64,000 bases of DNA from the NCBI RefSeq assembly GCF_015291645.1, contig NZ_CP030056.1:915293-979292 (forward strand), in the 5' to 3' direction. A program made the translations under genes and the position numbers. This document shows, one piece after another, positions 9,464 through 17,335 of this stretch; within the stretch, counting starts at the first letter, position 1, and the number at the start of each line of letters is the position of its first letter. The DNA comes from Bradyrhizobium sp. CCBAU 53340. Lineage in GTDB: Bacteria > Pseudomonadota > Alphaproteobacteria > Rhizobiales > Xanthobacteraceae. The notes under the pieces were generated by a model. It was not told the DNA's origin. It did not search any database and saw only the letters and a list, made by a program, of their open reading frames with translations.

Positions 9464-10696
9464 CTAAAGAAGCTGCTTCAAGTTCAGCGCCGGATTAGCG
9501 AGCGCCTCTGCCTCGACCTTCAGTTCCCGCCTAATGATCGTCTCTGCAACTCGGATTTCCTTCGCAACGGCGCCGAGGCTTCCAAACCCACAAGCAGCCA
9601 CGAGGCGCCCGCCGTCGACAAGGGAGAATAGAAGTTGGCCCCTCGGGCCTAGGCTTCTGACGACCGGGATTTCTCCGCCGCAGCAGAGGCCGACCATTTG
9701 CAAAGTCTCATCGTATTGGTCCGACCAGAACCAGGGGAGATCGTCATACGGACGATCCTCGCCCACCATATTCGCCGCCGCAATCACCCCTTGCCGCTGC
9801 GCGTTGCGCCAAGCTTCCAGCCTGATCCGCTTTCCGTAAAGGCGATGTGGAAAGGAACAGCAGTCCCCCGCTGCGAATACGCGCGGATCCGATGTGGCCA
9901 GCATTTCGTCAAGCGCGATGCCGTTGTCGACAGCGAGCCCCGCCGCTTGCGCCAGTTCGACGTTGGGGGTTGCACCGACCCCCACGATCACGAGATCGGC
10001 AAGATGTCTTTGGCCCCCGGCCAGTACCACGCAGGAGCGTCCTTCACAAAGCTCGATACGTTCAACGACTGCCGTTGTCTCGATCCGTACCCCAGAACGC
10101 TCGTGCTTGGCCCTGATCAGTTCAGCTATGCCAACTGGCACTGCCCGGGAAAGTATGCGCGATCCTGCTTCGAAGACGATGACCGAAGCGCCTCGCAAGA
10201 TCGAGCTCGCAGCAACCTCGAGCCCGATAAAGCCGCCGCCGATCACAGCCATCTCGCAGCCTTGGCCGATTAACTCGCGAAGGCGTGTGGCATCCTCATA
10301 CGACCTAAGCGTTGCGACCCTTGATCCCTCAGCAATTGGCACGTTCAGGTCACGCGGACGAGCGCCAGTGGCCAAGAGGAGGCGATGATAGCCTATCTTG
10401 GCCCCATTCGAGAGAATCACCATGCTGGCCGTGCGATCAATCGAGACCACCTCACAGCCGTGGCGATAATCGATCTTCAATTCGGAAAGCCGCTCTGACG
10501 TCACAATCGTCTTCGGCCCAGGCCTCGTCTCATCGACCAGAACTGCTTTGGAGAGAGGAGGGCGCTCATACGGGAGACTGCTTTCGTTGCCGATCAACAC
10601 CACGCTCTCTTCCCAGCCGCGCTCGCGCAGCGCCAGGGCGGCTGCCGTGCCAGCTTCGCCGGCGCCAACAATGGCAATCGTCGAATGAGTACTCAA
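9464..10696 (-). CDS. NAD(P)H:ferredoxin reductase, FAD-dependent (MocF-like)
   Basis: This is a two-dinucleotide-fold reductase that passes electrons from NAD(P)H to a Rieske or 2Fe-2S ferredoxin. FAD-binding IAIVGAGEAGTAAALALRE is at the N-terminus and PYERPPLSKAVL is the oxygenase-reductase hallmark. The NAD-binding MAVIGGGFIGLEVAASS is near residue 150, and ATSDPRVFAAGDCCSFPH is the FAD-binding GD motif. Length 410 aa is standard. Its start (10696) overlaps the stop of the upstream isomerase in an ATGA, so the two are translationally linked. With the ferredoxin (11586-11906) and hydroxylase (12036-13031) it completes an electron chain like that described for rhizopine MocD/E/F. Confidence 0.87.
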   Translation of the reverse strand: MSTHSTIAIVGAGEAGTAAALALRERGWEESVVLIGNESSLPYERPPLSKAVLVDETRPGPKTIVTSERLSELKIDYRHGCEVVSIDRTASMVILSNGAKIGYHRLLLATGARPRDLNVPIAEGSRVATLRSYEDATRLRELIGQGCEMAVIGGGFIGLEVAASSILRGASVIVFEAGSRILSRAVPVGIAELIRAKHERSGVRIETTAVVERIELCEGRSCVVLAGGQRHLADLVIVGVGATPNVELAQAAGLAVDNGIALDEMLATSDPRVFAAGDCCSFPHRLYGKRIRLEAWRNAQRQGVIAAANMVGEDRPYDDLPWFWSDQYDETLQMVGLCCGGEIPVVRSLGPRGQLLFSLVDGGRLVAACGFGSLGAVAKEIRVAETIIRRELKVEAEALANPALNLKQLL

Positions 10697-11568
10697 ATGG
10701 CCACCCCTCTTGCAGGCAGAGCCTGCTCCTCACTGGCCACGCTATCGAAGAGGTCACGGACTAGGGACCTAAGAAGAAGAGCTTCCTCCCAACGATCCGT
10801 CGTGTCCTTGCCTTGCCGATCGGTGATCGCATAGGGCTGCGGGCCAAGTTCGCAGGTAAAACTAAGGCAGGCACCCGTGCCTGCGCGCTTTCGCCAGCTT
10901 CGGAACCCGTATTTCCACCACCCCAGGAACAGATCCAGCCATATCCTGTGCTGAGGAAACGTGATCTCAACCTGAATTTGCTCGCGAGATGCAACCCGTC
11001 CATGAAACGCCCAAGCGCGATCGAGCACCTGCCGCACCAGCGCTTCATCCTCGTCCGAGATGGGATACCAGAACTCCCGACCCAGCAGGATGTGCGACAA
11101 ATCGGCAAGGATCCGCATCCCGGGCACCTCGTCCATCAGATCGAGAGTAAAGAGGAGATCCGTGGTCATCCTGTTGCGATGCGTTTCGAAGTAGATCGGC
11201 ATGCCTGCCTCTTCCGCCACCCTGATCCAGCCATCCAGCAGCGGGATACAATCGCTGACCCTGCGCGGACGGATGTCTGGCTGGACGTTGAGATGCAGAA
11301 CGTTGATCTGCTTGGCGAGGTCGATGGCAGACTTCAAGTGATCGATCGTCTGCGGGAAGCACATGCCCTCGACTGCAAGCCCGGAACCGTTCAAAGCGCG
11401 TGCGATCAGGTTGACGCGTCCTGGATCATTGCAGGACGTAGAGATCCCGTCGAACCCCGCTTGCTGTATCATCGCCAGGTTTTCATCGAGAGAACGTTCG
11501 AAACCGTCAGGCTGCCGCCGCTCCATGGCCCAGAGGGACTGCAAGACAAGTAAACGCTGTGAGGTCAT
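10693..11568 (-). CDS. Sugar phosphate isomerase/epimerase-type TIM barrel
   Basis: A 291-aa xylose-isomerase-like TIM barrel. MIQQAGFDGISTSC lies near the start, LHLNVQPDIRP and PIYFETHRNRMTTDLLFTLDLM carry the usual metal-ligand Glu/His environment, and GMRILADLSHILLGREFW is a later barrel strand. Family members isomerise, epimerise or dehydrate inososes and keto-sugars in the cytoplasm; rhizopine MocC and myo-inosose dehydratase have this fold. It lies between the ferredoxin and reductase genes, 17 bases from the former and overlapping the latter, so it belongs to the same operon. The exact reaction is not determinable. Confidence 0.8.
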   Translation of the reverse strand: MTSQRLLVLQSLWAMERRQPDGFERSLDENLAMIQQAGFDGISTSCNDPGRVNLIARALNGSGLAVEGMCFPQTIDHLKSAIDLAKQINVLHLNVQPDIRPRRVSDCIPLLDGWIRVAEEAGMPIYFETHRNRMTTDLLFTLDLMDEVPGMRILADLSHILLGREFWYPISDEDEALVRQVLDRAWAFHGRVASREQIQVEITFPQHRIWLDLFLGWWKYGFRSWRKRAGTGACLSFTCELGPQPYAITDRQGKDTTDRWEEALLLRSLVRDLFDSVASEEQALPARGVAI

Positions 11569-11585
11569 CCGCAGCTCTCACCCGC

Positions 11586-11906
11586 TCAGACCTTGACCAT
11601 AACAATGCCATTCTCGATTTTTACCTCGTAACTCTGCAAGTCGACGCATGCGGGCAGCGCACGCGACTCGCCCGTTCGATAGTCGAAGGTGCCGAAGTGT
11701 TTCGGGCATTCGATAATTCCGCCATCGACAATGCCATCCGCAAGATGGACCTTCTCGTGTGAGCAGTGGCCGTCCATCGCGAAGTAATCGCCCTCGGGCG
11801 AGCGAACAATCACAAACGTGCGGCCGCCGTGATCGAGGCGGCGAACCTCTTCAGGCCTCAAAGCGTCCGCAGCGCAGGCCGCCACCCATTCAGCTTGTTT
11901 AGTCAT
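11586..11906 (-). CDS. Rieske-type 2Fe-2S ferredoxin, MocE family
   Basis: A 106-aa soluble electron carrier with one Rieske cluster. The ligands are visible as C48-S-H50 (GHCSHEKVHL) and C67-P-K-H70 (ECPKHFGTFDYRTG). It presumably shuttles electrons from the reductase at 9464-10696 to the di-iron hydroxylase immediately upstream in the operon. NCBI-style annotation calls close relatives the MocE family, after the ferredoxin of rhizopine (3-O-methyl-scyllo-inosamine) demethylation. Whether this strain handles a rhizopine is inference. Confidence 0.85.
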   Translation of the reverse strand: MTKQAEWVAACAADALRPEEVRRLDHGGRTFVIVRSPEGDYFAMDGHCSHEKVHLADGIVDGGIIECPKHFGTFDYRTGESRALPACVDLQSYEVKIENGIVMVKV

Positions 11907-12035
11907 ATCTAGTCCTCAATCTTCAACTGGCGGCGATCAATCGGCTGTGGCTCAGTCGCGCAGCGTGCGCCAGTACCGTTGCGGCGCAAGGGCTGCCTCA
12001 ACGTGACAGGCCTTCGGAGCCTCCCCGCTTCGGCG

Positions 12036-13031
12036 CTAACCGCCGCGCACCCACTTCTTGGCCTTTATGCGCTTATACATTCTCTCGTCGGCCTCTGGAG
12101 AGCCGTCGTGAGCCGTGCCGAACCACTCGTCGAGCGGGATGCGGCGTTCACCGTAGTTCACCTCGAAATACTTGTGGTGCAGGTAATGGTAGAAGTTGTC
12201 GGTGCTGATCGCCTTCGCATCATCCACGACCACGCGGTCGAAACCGGTATGTGACTTTGCGGGGGACAGTCCCGCGTGCATCAGCTGAAACATTGCGTGC
12301 AGCGGATGGGACGGAAGAACGAAATGAATCAATACCCCTGAGAAGTAAGCGATGTGTTCCAGTGTCGACGCCGAGAGGCCGGACCACGGCCCCGGATTGA
12401 CGTTCTTGTGGTGGACCTTGTGGATGAGATGGTACAGCGGCCCAATATGGATGAGGCGGTGAATGAGGTAAAAGTGCAGTTCGCGCCACGCCGGCATCAC
12501 CAGCACGAGTGCAGCACAATATAGCGGATGCGCTGCGAAATCGACGTAAGGCAAGCGGTCGTTCGCGTACATCCACCAGGTGAGCGCCTCATATGCACTC
12601 CATACAGGCACGGCGCTGCACATGGTCCAGAATATGTTCTCGGCCGTCTGACTTCCGAACATGAAGGTCGGGTTGTGCGCATCCGGCCACTTTGCATTGT
12701 ATTTAAACGCCGTCTGCTGACGCCGCTCGATATAAAGAATGAAATGGAAGGTGCCGTAGAGGAGGAGAGTCAAAGCGGTGTTACGAAGCAGAATGAGCAG
12801 TATCCAGTCGGCGTGGAGTTCTCGCATCGTATCGAGCGATGGAGTGAGATAAGTCCACGATACAAGAGAGATCAGGAAATAGACCGTATTCCAGGGCAGG
12901 AGATAGCCCGGTAACCAGCGCAGTATTTTCAGCGGTTGCACCGGCCAGACAAAAATCGGCGCACGTTCGGGCTTCTTCTTTGGTACCCAATTGCCCCGCT
13001 TATCGCGCGTGCCGTACAATGCTTCGTCCAT
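12036..13031 (-). CDS. Membrane di-iron hydroxylase (sterol desaturase/fatty acid hydroxylase superfamily), MocD-like
   Basis: This integral-membrane oxygenase has the superfamily's histidine clusters: HFYLIHRLIH, HKVHH close behind it, and HYLHHKYFEVNYG near the C-terminus. These coordinate two irons and activate O2 to hydroxylate or demethylate a substrate. Hydrophobic segments occur near residues 35-60 and 75-100 and around the His boxes. ATG 13031 is preferred over the in-frame ATG at 13043 because GGAG is six bases upstream, giving about 331 aa. With the downstream ferredoxin and reductase it forms a three-component oxygenase. The closest known context is rhizopine mocD; another methoxy or hydroxylated substrate is possible. 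Confidence 0.82.
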   Translation of the reverse strand: MDEALYGTRDKRGNWVPKKKPERAPIFVWPVQPLKILRWLPGYLLPWNTVYFLISLVSWTYLTPSLDTMRELHADWILLILLRNTALTLLLYGTFHFILYIERRQQTAFKYNAKWPDAHNPTFMFGSQTAENIFWTMCSAVPVWSAYEALTWWMYANDRLPYVDFAAHPLYCAALVLVMPAWRELHFYLIHRLIHIGPLYHLIHKVHHKNVNPGPWSGLSASTLEHIAYFSGVLIHFVLPSHPLHAMFQLMHAGLSPAKSHTGFDRVVVDDAKAISTDNFYHYLHHKYFEVNYGERRIPLDEWFGTAHDGSPEADERMYKRIKAKKWVRGG

Positions 13032-13129
13032 ATTGCACTCCATTGCCGCTTCAAGGCAGACAGCTCGTGTGTTAGATCCTTCGCCGGCTGATTGAGATCA
13101 GCTCTCGTCGCCGTCGCAAGAGCTTTAGA

Positions 13130-13966
13130 TCAATCGCCAAAGCCCGAGTCTTTTAGTCTCGACACGAAGGCCGCATATTCATCGTCGGCGATGTCCGATA
13201 TTTCCTGCGGGCCTGGAAAGCCATTTGCGGTGACGTCAGCACGGAATGCGCTGAGAGCTTTCACGCGCTCCTGTTTGATGCGCTCCTGCAGGGCCTGAAG
13301 ATCTCCATAGACCCGAGCGTGCCGGGGCCGCCGGCCTTCGCCACCGCATATGTCCTCGGTGAATAGAAAGATCACGTCAGCATCCGGTCCGGAGCCGAGC
13401 GAGACGGTCACCAGTCCGATCCGCCGGCGAATTTCCGACATGACCCGGGCTGGGATGACCTCGCATTCCACCGCAAAAGCGCCGGCTTCTTCTAGACGTC
13501 GGAAGCGCTGGAAGAGTGCCAAGGCTTCCTCCGCATATTTGCCGAAGGCGCGAAGCCTTCCGAGCCAGGTCGATTTTCTGGGAACGAGGCCCAAGTGACC
13601 GACAACCGGAATATCCTCGGCCGCGAGCATTGAGACGGTCGCCATGCCGCGTGCGGTGATCACCGCATCGGCCCCGTCGCTTAGCGCCTTCAAGGCGGTA
13701 CGAAGGATGTCGTCCTGTGTTACAGCATCGGCAAAGCCCAACGCGGCGGTGACGAAGAGGTGCTTTGAGCCCCTCCGTACGGCTTCCACGTTGCGGGCGC
13801 GGGTCACCAGCATTTCAATGCCGGCCTGCTCCGCGGCCGCTGCCTCCTCGGCGGTCTCGGCAGTGACCTGAGTGTAGCGCTTGCCCGACTTTCGGGAAGC
13901 GCGCAGGTCGGCCACCGTCACCGTGCGCTCGGCCTCGCGCGCCGCCCAATCGTAAATCCGCGGCAT
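13130..13966 (-). CDS. PanB-like (3-methyl-2-oxobutanoate hydroxymethyltransferase family) TIM barrel
   Basis: TVADLRASRKSGKRYTQVTA, the barrel segments GADAVITARGMATVSML and VVGHLGLVPRKS, EEAGAFAVECEVIPARVMSEI and SLGSGPDADVIFLFTEDICG follow the ketopantoate hydroxymethyltransferase scaffold. PanB transfers a hydroxymethyl group from methylene-THF to 2-oxoisovalerate. Here the location in a sugar-kinase/oxygenase operon argues for a divergent role rather than pantothenate synthesis. The frame opens at a TTG (13996); ATG 13966 (MPRIYDWAAREAER) is used here. It lies between the hydroxylase and kinase genes, all on the minus strand. Confidence 0.7.
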   Translation of the reverse strand: MPRIYDWAAREAERTVTVADLRASRKSGKRYTQVTAETAEEAAAAEQAGIEMLVTRARNVEAVRRGSKHLFVTAALGFADAVTQDDILRTALKALSDGADAVITARGMATVSMLAAEDIPVVGHLGLVPRKSTWLGRLRAFGKYAEEALALFQRFRRLEEAGAFAVECEVIPARVMSEIRRRIGLVTVSLGSGPDADVIFLFTEDICGGEGRRPRHARVYGDLQALQERIKQERVKALSAFRADVTANGFPGPQEISDIADDEYAAFVSRLKDSGFGD

Positions 13967-14021
13967 ATCGTTCCAGTTCTCACTGTTCGCGCCCAAGGCG
14001 CATTGATTTCTTGTTGCTCTC

Positions 14022-14963
14022 TCATTCTGCAGCCGAGGCGCGCATTGTGCGATACATCTCGTCTGCTGCGGCGCGCCTCGCCATGCCGGGAATGACCCCT
14101 AGCTTTGTGCAGACCAGGGCACCGCAGCACACCCCGAAGCGCGCGGCCTCGATCACATCCCGCCCTTCCGCCAGAGCCACGGCGAAGCCGGAATTGAACG
14201 CGTCGCCAGCACCCGTCGTGTCCACTACGTCGACCACTGCAGCCGGAATGGTGGTATCGACCTTGTCGGTGACGATCAGTACACCACGGTCGCCAAGCGT
14301 CACGATCACGTTGGCGGCCCCGCGCTTGCGCAACAGATCGACCAGCTCGCGCGAGGGCCGCGGATCATCCGGGCGCAGACCGAGCAGGATGCGAAGTTCG
14401 CTTTCATTCGGCGTCAGGAAATCGACCAACGGGAAGATTTCATCCGGCAGCGGTGCGGCCGGCGCCGGATTGAGAATGGTTTTCTTACCGTATTTGCGAC
14501 CGAGCTCCATCGCCCGCATAGCCACCTCGACCGGCGGCTCCAGGACCGCCATGACGAGGTCGCTCTCGCGAATGCGGCTCTCGGCGCGATCGACAAAAGC
14601 CGGATCCATGGCGTTTGTGGCGCCATAATCCATGATAATGAAGTTCTCGCCTCGCTCATTGAGGATGATGAAGCCAACCGCCGTCGGCTTCTCGGTGATC
14701 TGCTTGACATGCGCCGTATCGACGCCCTCGGCCTTGTACAGATCAATGCCAATATCTGCGAATTGGTCTTTGCCGATGATCGCAACCAGCGACGAGTCCG
14801 CCCCGAGCCGCGCAGTGGCAACAGCCTGATTCGAACCTTTTCCGCCCGGGCCCATATCGAAACTGCTGCCTAACATCGTGACCCCGAAGACCGGGATGTT
14901 CGGAGCGCGAATGGTCAGTCCTACGGCGAAGCTGCCGACGACGGTAATTCTCGGTTTACTCAT
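14022..14963 (-). CDS. PfkB-family sugar kinase (ribokinase-like)
   Basis: This ATP-dependent sugar kinase shows ITVVGSFAVGLTIRAPNIP at the N-terminus, the substrate motif GPGGKGSNQAVATARLGAD, LNPAPAAPLPDEIFPLVDFL then TPNESEL, and the catalytic DTTGAGDAFNSGFAVAL with the anion-hole glycines and Asp base. Length is 313 aa. ATG 14963 is chosen because AGGGGAGGA lies just before it. It is the first gene of the minus-strand operon that ends at 9464 and is divergent from the AraC regulator. It probably phosphorylates the sugar or inosamine-type product handled by the downstream enzymes. Confidence 0.87.
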   Translation of the reverse strand: MSKPRITVVGSFAVGLTIRAPNIPVFGVTMLGSSFDMGPGGKGSNQAVATARLGADSSLVAIIGKDQFADIGIDLYKAEGVDTAHVKQITEKPTAVGFIILNERGENFIIMDYGATNAMDPAFVDRAESRIRESDLVMAVLEPPVEVAMRAMELGRKYGKKTILNPAPAAPLPDEIFPLVDFLTPNESELRILLGLRPDDPRPSRELVDLLRKRGAANVIVTLGDRGVLIVTDKVDTTIPAAVVDVVDTTGAGDAFNSGFAVALAEGRDVIEAARFGVCCGALVCTKLGVIPGMARRAAADEMYRTMRASAAE

Positions 14964-15178
14964 CAATTCCTCCCCTGAAAGTGCCTGAGATCAAGGCGTG
15001 GCGTGGAATGCCTCCACCACGTCGCCACAAGGGCCCTGCGCGCGGTGGCGCAGTTTCGTGGGCCGTGAGCATCGGCACCGGTCCTCCCTGAGCTCCCTCA
15101 GCGATCTCTATGGATACAAAACGTGCATCCGGGAGCCTGATCACGAGCTCATTTGTTAGTCATTGACATCGAGCCTAG

Positions 15179-16087
15179 ATGCAGAAAGCCCCAGCGGGAA
15201 TGGACAAAGCACGCTTCAATTTATATAAAACGCGCATGGCCGGCTTGCCGCAGCGCACACTTTTTCCTGAGAGCCATCAGTACGTCCTCCCTGATGCTGC
15301 CTGGACCCGATGCGCCTTTACGGTACTTAGGGCGGGCAAGGCCATCACCGCACGTGATCATCACATCGCTCGAGACAATTATCCGGGCCAGGACATTCTA
15401 TACTGCTCCGCTGGGCGCGGCTTTGTAGTCAGCGAAGGCAGGACATCGACTGTTGAGCGCGGTCAGTTGATCTGGATTGCCAACGAAACGTCGCATGCGC
15501 ACTGGCCGGATGAAAATGATCCCTGGACTGTTCTGTGGGTGCGGATCGACGGGCCCGACTGTGCGGCCATTCGGCGAAAGGTGTTCGGCACCGGAGCAAC
15601 GCTAGCAACGATATCAGTGCCGAACGAGATCGAACGGTGGTTCGCAAGACTATTTGATGTCTTGCGCGCCAGGGATGATAACGTCGATTTGGCACTTAAC
15701 TGCCTCGTGGCGGAACTGCTTCACCTCATCGCAGCACCTTCCTCGAAGCACGGTGAATCCCGTCTCCCGGCCCCATTGCGAGCCATCATTTTAAAGATGC
15801 GGCAGTCCCCGGAGCGATCCTGGCACGCCGATGAACTCGCCTCGGTCACTGGCCTCAGCGCCGCACAGACGCGGCGGCTATTTCAAGGGCATCTGCAGAT
15901 CAGCCCAAGGCGCTTGTTGATTCGAGAGCGGATCATGATGGCGCAAAAGCTGCTCTTGGAAAGTGACGCTGGGCTCGGCGCAATCGCCGAACGCTGCGGT
16001 TTTTGTGACGTCTATCACTTCAGCCGTGAATTTAAGCGCAGCACTGGCACCAGTCCCAGCACCTGGCGGCGAGCTGAGGGAAGATAA
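15179..16087 (+). CDS. AraC-family transcriptional regulator
   Basis: An N-terminal cupin-like effector domain (about residues 40-130, including GRGFVVSEGRTSTVERGQLIWI) is followed by a double helix-turn-helix. The latter shows WHADELASVTGLSAAQTRRLFQ, then LLLESDAGLGAIAERCGFCD followed by VYHFSREFKRSTGTSPSTWR, the AraC signature. The start is uncertain: ATG 15179, 15200 or 15236 are all in frame. It diverges from the sugar-kinase operon with about 215 bases between and is the obvious candidate regulator of it. The inducer would be the operon's substrate. Confidence 0.85.
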   Translation: MQKAPAGMDKARFNLYKTRMAGLPQRTLFPESHQYVLPDAAWTRCAFTVLRAGKAITARDHHIARDNYPGQDILYCSAGRGFVVSEGRTSTVERGQLIWIANETSHAHWPDENDPWTVLWVRIDGPDCAAIRRKVFGTGATLATISVPNEIERWFARLFDVLRARDDNVDLALNCLVAELLHLIAAPSSKHGESRLPAPLRAIILKMRQSPERSWHADELASVTGLSAAQTRRLFQGHLQISPRRLLIRERIMMAQKLLLESDAGLGAIAERCGFCDVYHFSREFKRSTGTSPSTWRRAEGR

Positions 16088-16515
16088 GCCGGTGTATCAG
16101 GGCTGCGTCGTATACGCGGCGATCAAGGGCTCGAAGCAGCGACTTCACGTCGCTGCCCCTGATCCTCTGCGAACACTTCTGAACTCGGTCCGTACTTGTT
16201 GAGTTCGCGCCAATTCTTTTGCGGCCCCATCACCAATTTGGTGTGGACCCGGACGGGGTGGCGAAGGTACTGCTGGCTCGCAATGAGAACATAATGACCG
16301 ACAAGCTGCATAGAGGAGGCGAGCTTGCAAAAAACGTTGCGCTCCGCTGACAAGCAGCGACCTCAACAAGATCGTGGATGAGCGCGCAGTCGGAAGCATG
16401 AACGAACGGATCAAAAATGCAGTGCATATGCAAGAGGTTTCCTTATATCAGATGGTAAGGCCAACCCACTCTTATCGCTTCCGGTCGCCATTTCTCCGCT
16501 GAAGAGGCGTTCATC
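16088..16515. other. Intergenic stretch, no gene recognised
   Basis: About 430 bases follow the AraC gene. Short open frames exist on the minus strand but show no domain and lack convincing starts. A remnant cannot be excluded. Confidence 0.4.
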
Positions 16516-16893
16516 GTGAACAACGACAAAGTTGTGCTGGATGTGCGTGCCTTCTTGGAAGCTTGGGCGCGAGCGTTCAACTCTGGCAAGCCGGAGTATC
16601 TTGTTGCGTTATACGCAGATGATGCCTTGCTTCACGGTACGTCTAGTTCCACGCTCTACATCGGTGTCGCAGAAATACGCACCTACTTCCATGGCACCGC
16701 AAGGGTAAAATTTGACGTATGTCATTGCGTCAGCTTGGCGGCTGACATTGTTATGGCCGTCGGAAATTATGTCTTTTCTGAAACGCGGCATGATCTGCAA
16801 GTGGCGACACCCGCCCGATTTACGTTTGTGCTGCGCCGTCATGATGCCTCCTGGAAGATTTTACACCATCATTCATCTACCACCCCCCTTTAG
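16516..16893 (+). CDS. SnoaL/NTF2-like domain protein
   Basis: A 125-aa protein of the NTF2-like alpha+beta barrel type. VRAFLEAWARAFNSGKPEYLVALYADDALLHGT is the characteristic first helix and strand. ADIVMAVGNYVFSE and ARFTFVLRRHDASWKILHHH form the closing sheet. Members of this group (SnoaL, DUF4440, ketosteroid-isomerase-like) are small enzymes or ligand binders of diverse function. It stands alone between the AraC gene and the amidase operon, so no role is assigned. Confidence 0.72.
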   Translation: MNNDKVVLDVRAFLEAWARAFNSGKPEYLVALYADDALLHGTSSSTLYIGVAEIRTYFHGTARVKFDVCHCVSLAADIVMAVGNYVFSETRHDLQVATPARFTFVLRRHDASWKILHHHSSTTPL

Positions 16894-17192
16894 GTGGATT
16901 AAGGTGGTGGCGAATGCGCGTACGATCGTGAGCTTGGCGCGCGGCAGTTCGCGCCAGTTAGGGGAAGCGCGTGATCGCCGAAATTGGCTGGTTGTTACTT
17001 TGAAATGCTTAGGCCTCTGATGTAATCCGCTGCATTGTCAGATCCGTGCCATATTTCAACTCTAAGGTGACGAGACCGGTTCACTTGTCGCCTTACCAGC
17101 CCGTCAAAAAGACCTAAGGGCTCAAAGACAAGCCGGCGAGGCAGGACAGATCGGCGAAACGCCTGCACTGGCAGACGCATTCAGCGTCGTTT
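16894..17192. other. Leader region of the amidase operon
   Basis: About 300 bases without a recognisable gene lie before the direct-repeat operator candidate. The region presumably contains the amidase promoter, but no convincing -35/-10 pair was identified. Confidence 0.35.
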
Positions 17193-17208
17193 TACCCAAT
17201 ATTACCCA
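17193..17208 (+). promoter_or_regulatory. Direct-repeat operator candidate TACCCAAT-AT-TACCCA
   Basis: TACCCAATATTACCCA is a 10-bp-spaced direct repeat of TACCCA, about 130 bases before the amidase start. An almost identical element (TACCCAATCTTACCCA) lies at 30146-30161 before the UPF0261 operon. The helical-turn spacing suggests a regulator binding one DNA face. The regulator's identity is unknown. Confidence 0.5.
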
Positions 17209-17335
17209 ACTTGCGTTGCGCACCTTCTGGGGCCGAGCGCCCTGCTGCGCTTTACCTACGGCTAATCTGATAAGCGGCCACGACAGAAGAACGCCGCGTG
17301 TCCCAATGACGGGATCAACCTTTCAGGAGAGCCGC

